DNA of 64,000 nt from NCBI GenBank assembly GCA_963681505.1, contig OY811983.1:1845001-1909000 (forward strand), written 5' to 3'. The stretch comes from Eunapius fragilis (Eukaryota; Porifera; Demospongiae; Spongillida; Spongillidae). Shown piece by piece: positions 1-16,529 of the stretch; the stretch's first letter is position 1, and each line of letters begins with the position of its first letter. Position numbers and translations under genes: made by a program. The notes under the pieces were generated by a model. It searched no databases. It saw nothing but the letters and a program-made list of their open reading frames with translations, and had not been told where the DNA came from.

Positions 1-118
1 CATGACATGCCCACCTCGGTGACCTTGTAATGGCTGCGGCACTCTTCATGCCTGCCAGGATTATGCTCACCAACCAGCGACAGTAAAAATTTGCATCTCT
101 CTTTCTCATCCATACCAG

Positions 119-4040
<3,922 letters not shown>

Positions 4041-4191
4041 AAGTTCAAACAATTCATACAATTTCTATTTATTTGAAATGTACAAAAAGTGGATCTTAAA
4101 AAAATAGAAGAAAGAAAACTTGAAAAGTTTAAATATGTAAAAACCTGATCAGTTTATAAAATGTAATTTGGATGTGGTGACATGGCGGAGG

Positions 4192-4958
4192 CTAACAAAA
4201 TTGGTCATCAAGAACGCAAGGCAGCCACACCCGCCTCACAATTTCAAATATCACCAGGCCGGCGACCCCTCCAGCCACTATATCGGAAAAGTGGTGACGA
4301 CCAATCAGAACCCTTGACACCGACATGGCTATCGCCCACAGATACCACAGGTGGGTGCGCAGATAGAACGGTGGCATGTAGCAGAAGTAGGCGGCAAGGG
4401 CTACGCACCGGGAGGCATGTCCTGAGGGGAACGCGTAGTTGTCGACCGAAGACACGCTAAATGGTATCTCCCCAACGTTCATAGCGGGCCTGGAACGCTT
4501 AAAGAAGAGTTTTAGGGGAGCGACGAAGATGATATCAAGAACCAGAAGAACAAAGAGGTTGACGCTGTTATTCCAGTAGACATCTTCTTTCGTTAGTGCG
4601 TACAGGCCCACCAAGCACGCACACATGGCAAACCAGATAGCGCCGTGTCCGGATAACTCCAGGATTTTGCAGCAGAACTCTAGTGCCTTCTCCCAAGGTT
4701 TTTGCGGTCGCGCGCAGATACACAGGAAACTGGTCACTTGTTCATCTATAGAACGTAGAATGTCCAGAATACTCTTCACAGATGGTAGGCAAACCAAAAC
4801 CACGTAAGGTTAAAAAAAAAATTACTAAGGTGAGTAGAAGGTTTTACCTCGCTAGACTGCTCTTCAATTGTCGTGGTCCTTCTTTTACAAGACGGAGATT
4901 CTAAAACTTCACTAGAATAAAGCTGATGGTTCGCAGCTATACACATCGTGCTCGCCAT
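4192..4958 (-). CDS. PLPP6: PAP2-family polyisoprenoid/phospholipid phosphatase (PLPP6-like)
   Basis: Two exons, 4848-4958 and 4192-4773, give 230 aa. The exon 1 donor GTAAAA is clear. The acceptor at 4774-4775 is chosen because it keeps phase 0; it sits downstream of a T-rich tract. All three PAP2 signature blocks are present: KLFFKRSRP (motif 1), PSGH (motif 2) and SRVLIGRHHFSD (motif 3), with the catalytic His and Asp intact. Hydrophobic segments between them fit the usual membrane core. Size and wording fit PLPP6, a membrane diphosphate phosphatase acting on polyisoprenyl and presqualene diphosphates. The protein is shorter than the human one (about 295 aa), mostly at the N terminus. It is divergent with ODAD3, whose ATG is 77 bp away. 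Confidence 0.85.
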
Positions 4959-5035
4959 CGACTGCTGTTTTAGGAGGCGGGACCCACGTCACGTGCAACG
5001 TAACCTTAGAAACGCACTTGCTCCGATACAAGGTT
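4959..5035. promoter_or_regulatory. Divergent promoter between PLPP6 and ODAD3
   Basis: Only 77 bp separate the two start codons, so both 5' UTRs and the core promoter must fit here or overlap the coding starts. I see no TATA box. The segment contains TCACGTGCAACGTAACC, which includes an E-box-like CACGTG. Promoter function is inferred from spacing alone. Confidence 0.5.
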
Positions 5036-6208
5036 ATGGCTTCATCCATCAGCGACGAAATAGAAGAGCTCAAGCGAAAGATAACGTTGCTTGGTACGCT
5101 TCACGGTTAAACCCAAGCAAAATTGAATATCCCTCCGTTATAGATGGAGATAACAAAGCTTATTCGGAGAGTTCTCAATGGACTATCCGGCAAAACAGAA
5201 ATCTCATTGCGCAGTTGAGGGCAGAAAACAAATCTCTGAGAAATAAGCTAGCCAAGAAACTAACAGTAAGCCCACAAAAAAAACTCGCTCTTTAAGAAGA
5301 AGCTTACTTCCAGTGTCCATGCCCCATTCGAATAGGCTGACGACGATGTGATAAGTGACGCTTTTGCTGTACACGACCTCAAACCACCAGCCGATCTGAG
5401 GGGACTTACGGGAGAGGTGGGTACACCCTCAAACCTTTCATGCACTCCATCCATTTCGTCTTCTCCAGATGGCTCTCGGCAAGTTCGACCAGACAGTGTG
5501 CGAGCAGATCAAACGTTTTAATCATCTTCAGCACACGACCAAGAGCAAGCAGAAAATGCTTGAATCCCTAGAGGCGCAAGTTTTACAGATGAAAGCGGAG
5601 GCAGAAGCGATAGCTTCCACACCTTCTGGTAACTCAGAGGAAGCAATGGAGCTCCGACAGATGGAAAATAGGTTGAACAAGGCCATAATCAAATGCAACG
5701 AAGCAAGGCACATTTACAAGACTTACAATGCAATTCTGCAGAAGCTGGACGAGGTGTGCTTCATGACAGCAGTACTTGCTGGGTGCACTCTTGCACATTT
5801 TGCCACCTATTTTGCTTTTAGGAAAGGCTCAATTTTGACAATGAGATTGCTGATCTTCAGAGGGCTATCAAGCTGCGAAGCAAGGAACTGAGGGAACTTG
5901 AGAGCATGTGCAACGATGCACAGCATGCCAGAGAAATGGCAAAGGTGCAGTGGTTGGGGGAATGTGTGAGTGGTGGGTGGAGTGGGTGGGGTGCATCAAT
6001 ATTGATGCCAACACCAGTGGTACATTAACATTTTTGTCGTCTTGCATTTGTGAGGATGAATGCTAGTTTTGATTCAACAGTTGGAATTGGTGAAACAAGA
6101 GCAAAGTATGGCAGATTCTAGGAGAGAGAGGGAGAAAGTTTTGGCTGAACACAGGAAGCAGGCAGAAGAAAAGAAAGACTTCCAGGACAAAGTGGAAAGA
6201 AGAGTGAG

Positions 6209-6244
<36 letters not shown>

Positions 6245-7988
6245 CGTGTGTGTGTGCGCGTGCGTGCGTGTGCGTGTGTATGTGTGTGCACAATCTGCAT
6301 GTGCGTACGTGTTGTGACTGTTGATGTATGATGTGTGCATGTTTGTGTGTATGTGCACATGTGTGCGTAATGCAACTAATGTATCATTTATGTTGCAACA
6401 GTTGTGAACATGCTTCATATCTAATTTCCAGCTTCGCCGCATGTCACTTCACCAAGGGTCACAGGGACACTGTAAGCATTAATAAGAAAAGAACAACACA
6501 CACGCATAACACACTTGCACAAACACACAGTAGCCGCTGAAGATGACGGGAAAGAAGACCAAGATGCCAAGATCTCCTCCTATGAGGAAGCGTTAGGAAA
6601 GATCAAGGATGCAACTGGTGTGTCGGAGATAGAGGAGGTGGTAGAGCGATTCCTGAATCAGGGCAACACCAAGAAGCACCTCCAACAGCTCAAGGAAGAG
6701 AATACAGGACAACTAGCTCGGCTACGAGAGGAGAAAGAAAAGCTACAGGCACAGTTTGAGGACATGAAGTACTCGGGAGAAGCCAAGATGTCCAGGTACG
6801 TCTCACCGGCTTACACCACACACACACACACACACACACACATACATATTGACACAAGGCGTTTCTGCACTAGCAACTGCAAACTGAATCGATCCTCATT
6901 TGGGGGCAATGAATTTGGAAATCGCCCTATACATACTAACACACACCCATGCACACATACACACTTTGGTACACAATGTTAATATTACACCATGAGTTGA
7001 GTGGTGAATATATGGCCTGCAGTTTCAACACTTGACATTGCAGTTCCATAGTGGCACAAACATCATCAGCTAGCTACTGCATGGTACATGTATTGTGAAC
7101 AATGTTGTTATTATAATACTTACCTTTGCCTTTTGTACCACAGTGGTCAGAGGATGTTGGAGGACTTCCAGACACATTTAGAGGAAGCCAAGAACAAGTA
7201 AGTATTTATGTAGTTCCAGTACATGGTTTTAAAGAGAACTTTAATGACCTCCCCCCCCCCCCCCCCTTCCCCCCATACAAGGAGCAAGGAAAGCCAGGCC
7301 AAGGCCGACCGTGCTGCAAGGCTGGTGGCCCAGGTTAAGAACGGCATAGAACATCTGTCAGCAAAGCTACACCACATTAAGCTAGTCGGTCAAAGGAAAC
7401 CCTAACCCTTTGTCTCTATTCTGATGAACCAATCCTTTCACCTTCAGCCTCAAACACACATGTTGAAACCAAAGATGGAGTTAGGGAGTGAGGAACACAT
7501 CCTCGAACAGGTTAGTGTCACTGAACAGAAGTTGGTCAACCTTGCTGACGAGCTGGCGAGTAGAGACCTGGATACCATCCAAAAAGAAATGGAGGACAAG
7601 GAGGTAAACATGGTGGCATGCCCATGCCTGTTTAAAAAGAAGTGTGACTGCTACTGGTGGGGTGGGGCTGGTTAGTTCCACCGCACAGTGGAAAGTGGAA
7701 CTGCAGACAACGTGAGAATTCCAGTACCCAAGGCACAGTCAAAATCAGTCTTCTACGGTATGGTGGTATATATTTATATTTTGAACAAGCTGGCACCATA
7801 TATCGTCTCTCCCCCCCCCCCCCCCCCCCCCCCCCCCCCTTCTCCCTCCAGAGGATGACAGTGGCAGTGATGAGGATGTGTTGACACGTGAGGCCATGAA
7901 GAAAAACACACAAGTGCTGGTGGATGCCAAAACCAAGAAGAAACAAGATGACGACGAGGAGGTGGGAACAAAGAAGAGGAAGAGATAA
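5036..7988 (+). CDS. ODAD3: Outer dynein arm docking complex subunit ODAD3 (CCDC151-like)
   Basis: Thirteen exons join in frame to 542 aa: 5036-5093, 5144-5265, 5336-5416, 5469-5753, 5822-5944, 6081-6203, 6432-6471, 6531-6795, 7144-7197, 7282-7384, 7448-7603, 7676-7757, 7852-7988. The protein is almost entirely coiled coil and ends in an acidic then lysine-rich tail. Diagnostic stretches are GDNKAYSESSQWTIRQNR near the N terminus, the EEVVERFLNQGNT block near the middle and QFEDMKYSGE. These match CCDC151/ODAD3, which anchors outer dynein arms to doublet microtubules in motile cilia. The donor at 7385 (GTCGGT) is weak and is chosen by phase. Human ODAD3 is about 595 aa, so this looks full length. 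Its 3' end converges on CDK9. Confidence 0.88.
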
Positions 7989-8320
7989 TACAAGTTATGC
8001 GGGGTGCAAGCCCCCCACACAAAATACCACATTGGAATATGTATGGTAGAAACACTGTACTCCAGAGGAGATTTGATATTAAGGTTTTGCAGTACAAACA
8101 CACACCTGTACACATGGAGAAGTATTGAATTGTAACACCACTCAGAATACCCTGTCGACAACTGTATTAGTTGCTGCTGATGTCGGCTGTTGGGGATTTC
8201 CCTGTGCGGGTGGACGTGGTCTGTTTGAATGCATGACAAACATGGAGTTTCTGGAAGATTGGGGAGGAGGGGAAGGGAATACAATGCATTATAGTCTTGA
8301 ACCAAAACAAGTGCAAATTC
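7989..8320. other. Convergent 3' intergenic region, ODAD3/CDK9
   Basis: 332 bp between the two stop codons, presumably the shared 3' UTR space. No coding potential, RNA gene or repeat recognised. Confidence 0.7.
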
Positions 8321-9495
8321 TCACTTGAGTGTAGACATGGTGGCTGACAGATCTCCAGGCATGGGATCCACCCAGAAGAAGTCGTGATTGAGCGCACTGT
8401 CACTGTCAAACCTCTTTTTCGGATCAAGTATCAAAAGTTTATCGATGAGATCAAGAGCGTGCGGGTCCTTCACATAGTGCCTGAGTCGCTCCTTGATCTT
8501 TCGGTTCTGGTCCTTAGGTAGCTCCATCTTGGAGTAGAGTTCAAGTTTCTCCACGCCAGGCCACACCTCTGGCGTGATGGAGCCGCAGAGCTGACTGATC
8601 AGGGAGAGCTGCTTCTGCTCGGTGTCCCCTTGCATCACGGGCCGTCGCGTCCACATCTCCGCCATGATGCAACCCGCCCCCCACATGTCGATGGGGGGGC
8701 CATAGTCCCGGGCGCCAAGGAGGAGCTCCGGGGGTCGGTACCAGAGGGTGACGACGCGGTTCGTGTAGCGCTGCGGCTGCTGCTGTCCTTTGCTGAGGGC
8801 CCTGGCCAGGCCAAAGTCAGCCAGCTTGAGGGAGCCGCTCTTGGTCACAAGGATGTTGGATGACTTCATGTCCCTGTGGAGGATGTTGTTGCCGTGGATG
8901 TAGAACAGGGCGTTGAACAGCTGCTGGACGATGCTCTTGATTTCGGCGAGGGAGAACTTGATCTCCTCACAGCTGAGGAGTCCTGCCATGTCGTGCTCAC
9001 AGAACTCCAGCACGAGATAGATACTGCCTTTGTCTCGATTGTAAGGCGTGGCTAAAGATATAGGGTTGAAATTAATGAAAAGGGAAAGGTGGTAGAGTAT
9101 AAATGGTATGCACCTTTGCTCCTGCAGATCTCAATAAGGTTGACGATGTTGTCGTGTTTGAGGTGCTGCAGAACTCGTATCTCCCTCAGAGCTGTCATGG
9201 GAAACTGCGGGGGAGGAGGGCGAAAGTAGGACTCGAATTACGCTAAGTACAGCTGCTATACTTACGCCTTCCTTTTCGTTCTCCATCATCACCTTCTTTA
9301 GGGCGACCACTTGGCCGGTCGCCCTGTTTCGTGCTTTATACACCTCCCTGTGATAGCGAGTCAATTTTGTATCGCCATTCATTATACTTTGACGCACCCA
9401 AAAGTCCCTTGTCCGATTTTTGCCACCTTTTCATACTTAACAACCTCATGGCAATAAGGAAAAGTAAGAACCTTTGTACTAGCTGGTCCGCTCAT
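8321..9495 (-). CDS. CDK9: Cyclin-dependent kinase 9, P-TEFb catalytic subunit
   Basis: Exons 9398-9495, 9266-9347, 9114-9204 and 8321-9051 give 333 aa with consistent phases. The N terminus reads FPYCHEVVKYEKVAKIGQG, closely like the start of human CDK9, so the ATG at 9493-9495 is well supported. Visible motifs: glycine loop GQGTFGEVY, catalytic lysine in VALKK, the TALREIRVLQ helix (PITALRE-type), HRDMKSSN catalytic loop, DFG in LADFGLARA, the T-loop NRVVTLWYRPPELLLG, and the near-invariant LISQLCGSITPEVWP. With cyclin T it phosphorylates the RNA polymerase II tail and negative elongation factors. Compared with human (372 aa) it lacks most of the C-terminal tail. Divergent with ARPC5. Confidence 0.93.
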
Positions 9496-9587
9496 CGATA
9501 TTACGCTCCAAATATTCGCCTCTTATCTTAAGTCTCGTGACCAACAAAAAAACATTTCGTCTTCCTCAATTGGATGTAAGCATCGCC
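9496..9587. promoter_or_regulatory. Divergent promoter between CDK9 and ARPC5
   Basis: 92 bp separate the two ATGs. No TATA box recognised. Bidirectional activity is inferred from geometry only. Confidence 0.5.
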
Positions 9588-10258
9588 ATGTCTAAGAACA
9601 CTCGCAGCGCTGAGTTTCGCAAAGTAGACGTGGATGATTTTGACGAGGAACAATATCGTGATGACCCAGAGGAAGGCGAATCAGATGATTCCACGGTGCA
9701 ACAGCGGGAACAAGAGATTAAGAAGCTGATGCAATCATATCCTTTATTTGAAAGATATGGCGTGTGTTTATATGACCGAATAACTTCCTCTTTTCCTTAA
9801 CAATTGCGCACAGGGAATAAGGTAGAGGCTTTGAAGCTTGCTTTGAAAGATCCCCCAGTCCAAAATAAAGACAAAAACGTTGTGGTAAATATATAACAGG
9901 GTTTAATAAAAAGCCAAGTGTTTCACCGTTTTAATACCCTAGGAACGAAACTACGGTGTCGTGCTAGATGTTTTGACAGGGTTCACCATTGGTAAGAAAG
10001 ACAAGGACTCGATGCAAGCAGCTGTCGAAGCTCTCAGCACTGATGAGATTGACAGCCTTATGAAATACATCTACCGAGGCTTTGCTCGTCCTACCGAAAA
10101 CTCGTGCGAGAAGCTGCTAAACTGGCACGAAGCTGTAAGTGGGCCGTGTTGTTCGGAATACCAATGAAACACACACACTGCCTTCTATTTTTAAGGCGTT
10201 TGCAGTTGGTGGTTTAGGCTCAATCATCCGAGTCATGTCGGCAAGGAAATCAGTATAA
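9588..10258 (+). CDS. ARPC5: Arp2/3 complex subunit 5 (p16-Arc)
   Basis: Exons 9588-9736, 9812-9884, 9943-10134 and 10196-10258 give 158 aa, close to the 151 aa of human ARPC5. The N terminus MSKNTRSAEFRKVDVDDFDE and the core LMKYIYRGFARPTENS, followed by LLNWHEA and GGLGSIIRVMSARK, are family hallmarks. The product is the small helical subunit that tethers ARPC4/ARPC1 in the actin-nucleating Arp2/3 complex. The first intron is the key point: no GT-AG choice keeps the frame, whereas an AT-AC intron joins KKLMQS to GNKVEAL exactly as the family requires (see separate entry). Divergent with CDK9 and convergent with WDR13. Confidence 0.93.
9737..9811 (+). other. U12-type AT-AC intron in ARPC5
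   Basis: The intron begins ATATCCTTT, a perfect match to the minor-spliceosome 5' site. It contains TTCCTTAAC, a perfect U12 branch site, ending 9 bp before the terminal AC (GCGCAC then AGGGAAT). Length 75 nt. Using these borders gives codon TCA across the junction and a clean family match. Conventional GT-AG choices give stops or lose the conserved GNKVEAL. Confidence 0.92.
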
Positions 10259-10454
10259 AAACTGCTTCACAATTGCGGGAGTTAAGGACACAAATAATGA
10301 AAAAAATGCCTAGAGTATGTGAGCACTGACATTACATCAATTTAGCATGCGTAGAGGTACTAGAACCACTTTGTGTCTTATGTATTATAAATCAAAAAAG
10401 AGAGAAACATAAATTGACAACAACAAAAAGACGTAACCAAACATAAAATATCAT

Positions 10455-13163
<2,709 letters not shown>

Positions 13164-13240
13164 CCTTTTGTTTTCGTGATGTGCATTAATTAAATAGCGA
13201 TAATTTAACCCTCTATTGCCCATACAACCACATGTAAACC
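13164..13240. promoter_or_regulatory. Divergent promoter between WDR13 and WDR46
   Basis: 77 bp separate the start codons of two WD40-protein genes on opposite strands. AT-rich (TTAATTAAATAGCGATAAT in the middle); no firm TATA assignment. Confidence 0.5.
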
Positions 13241-13870
13241 ATGTACTCGGAAGAAGCAGAAAAGCAAGAGGAAGAGCGCAAAGCGAGGGAGGCAGAGCAA
13301 GAAGAGGTCGCCTTGTCTCTGGGAGATACGAAGGAGCGAGTCAAAAAATATGATCGCATAAAGAAGAAGACTCGAACTAAGGTGTTTTGTTCATCCGAAA
13401 GCGTCATTCGTGGAATATACCGTTACTTCGTACAGGGTATAAAAGACAAAAAGCTGCGTAGCTTTCTAGAAAAGACGTCAGATCAAAGCAAGCATGCAGC
13501 ACTGAAGGCGGCAAGGCTTGAGCTCCTTCTGCAGGAAGAAGCCGGGTGAGTCTATAAACTGTGGTGCGAAAGCTTGGACGTTGAAGCAAACGTGCGATCG
13601 CAGGTACTTGGAGGCAGAAGGAATGGAACAGACCCGCAAATTCACACAGGAAAGCATTGCTGCCGCGGTACCCATCGCAAACAGTGCGCATGTCAGTTAG
13701 ATGTATTGGTTGTGTGTGCACAGTTATATCATAACCCCCCCCCCCCCCCCCCCCCCAAACGTCGCCTTCTGCAGTATTTCAACCTGACGCTCGACTCACT
13801 TGGTCCGTATAGTATTAATTACTCTAGAAATGGAAGGTAGGTAATCCTGACCCTTTGTATGTATGTGTAT

Positions 13871-13929
<59 letters not shown>

Positions 13930-14377
13930 TGTATGTATGTATGTACTCTCTCTGTGGCCATCACAAACAGATCTCTGTTGCTGGGTGGTCAGAAGGGTCA
14001 CTTGGCACACATGGACTGGAAGTCTAAACAACTCGGATGTGAGTTCCATGTCTACCAAACAGTTCGTGACGTGCAGTAAGTCGATAGTGGAAAGGCAGTA
14101 AGGGGGGGGGGGGGGGGGGGGGGGGGTACCATGTTTGGCATGTGGGCTATTAATATACTTTTGTTTATTCCCCTGTACCCTAGTTACCTGCATAATGAGC
14201 TGATGTTTGCAGCTGCCCAGAAGCAGTACTTGTACATTTATGACACGACAGGCACTGAATTGCACTGCATGAAGCAGTTCAATAGGGTGAACAGGCTCAC
14301 TTTCCTTCCTTACCATTTCCTGTTGGTCTCAGCTGTGAGTAATTTGTGGTGGGTGGATGGGTACATGTGTGCATTTA

Positions 14378-14425
<48 letters not shown>

Positions 14426-16343
14426 ATCCTTGTAGTCACTGGCATGTCACATTGGCTTCTAAATCCTCGTGCATGTTTTGAGAAGTGGGGACACATCACT
14501 TGGTATACACCAGACCTGTGTCGTAACCTATTACCTGTCTACATTTGGAGCTCCAAAGGGTCCCTTGCTAAATATAGTGACTAACTGTAGTTAGTGAGAC
14601 ACCACCAGCATTGTTCACGGGGGACCTGTAACTAAATTTTTGTATAATAAAAATGACTTGTTGGTAAATGCAAGCATCAGGTGGGACCATTCTGGTTGGT
14701 AAATGCAAGCGTCAGGTGGGACCATTCTGGTTGGTAAATGCAAGCATCAGGTGGGACCATTCTGGTTGGTAAATGCAAGCGTCAGGTGGGACCATTCTGG
14801 TTGGTAAATGCAAGCATCAGGTGGGACCATTCTGGTTGGTAAATGCAAGCGTCAGGTGGGACCATTCTGGTTGGTAATGCAAGAGTCAGGTGGGACCATT
14901 CTGGTTGGTTTCTTGCACCAGTTTCACGGTGACACCATGCAGTCCATGGAGGATACCATCTCCTATTGACAATGTCCAAGCTGTTGTCTCAACTCTGCTA
15001 ATAGTGCACAAAGCAATGTGACGTTTATAGTTTATAATGAGCGCTACTGTAACTTTAGATAGGAATTAAAGTCTGCATACATTTGACTTCCCTTGTACCC
15101 TAGGAGGGTTTCCCTTGTATCCTAGGGGGGGGTTTTCCCTTGTACCCTAGGGGGTTTCCCTTGTGCCCTGGGGGGGTTTCCCTTGTACTCTAGGGGTTTT
15201 TAAAAAATAAGTTAAGTGATAAACTTGTATTCAGTAATATGTATAATTATCAATAAGTGCAAATACATTATGCAGGAGCATGAGCAGAACCACTCAGTAT
15301 TTAAATTTAGTCAGGATACTCCTGCACAAGTAGTGCAGATGACAACAGGGAACAAGTCATTTTAGCATAATTTCCATTTATACATACTACGCATTTTAAT
15401 GTTCCAAGCTATTAAATACTTAATTTGAAACACGTAATAATAGTGTAAACCGGTTATTACTAAATACAGATACGTATTTCACTACAGTTACCATGTGTTG
15501 CCACGTTTCAGCTGTTAATGGTTCTGTTTAGGATGACTATGGTAACCTTCACTACCTGGATGTCTCCACTGGGCAGCCGGTGGTAACACATAGAACCCAC
15601 CTTGGGTCACTTAAGAGCATGGCACAGAACCCTCACAATTCCATTGTCCACCTGGGACACCACAACGGTAAGAATGTCTGGTTGGTAACTAAACATCCAT
15701 CACTGAGAGCTATAGTTTTATGTTCATTTCAATTGTCATACACCAAAAGGAAGAAGAAAAAAAAATCGTATATGATCCAATATTCTGATTTTTGTGAAAT
15801 ATCGTACACTATCTTGAATGACATAACTGGCTACTTTAATGGTTATATTATATAGCACATTATGAATTTCATTTCATGCATGACTTTTGATGCATCATTT
15901 TAAGTACGACTTAATAAAAAATTCAAAAATCTATTTTAGGTTACATGTATTAAGCTACTTATAAATATCTAAGTTGTGGCACACATTAGGATAAAGATCT
16001 TCAGTTATTTAGCGATTTATATTCTCTAAGTTAATTACTAATACATGTAATTAATTTAGTAATCGTAATTGTGAAATTATATTCATTTCAAAGCTTTGCC
16101 TTAATTAATGAACACCCGGTATGATATGTGACGTCTTACACTTCTCTACTTCCAGGTACAGTCACTCTGTGGAGCCCTGGAGTGAAGGAACCTTTGGTCA
16201 AAATCCTTGCGCATCGTGGACCTGTAACAGGTGTTTCTATTGACAATGGAGGATGGTAAATATGTAACTGCTTCTTTCTCTCCCATCTTCCCTTCATTCC
16301 CTGCTTCACCATATTATTATTGTTTTTCTCCCCCCCCTTCTCT

Positions 16344-16418
<75 letters not shown>

Positions 16419-16497
16419 CCCCCCTCTCTCTCTCTCTCTCTCTCCCCCCCCCCTCTCTCTCTCTCCCCCCCCTCTCTCTCTCTCCCCCCCTCTCTCT

Positions 16498-16529
<32 letters not shown>

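Noticed and set aside
9588..9800. ARPC5 ending in a read-through first exon (YPLFERYGVCLYDR)
   Set aside because: Those residues are intron sequence; the AT-AC splice restores the conserved family sequence.
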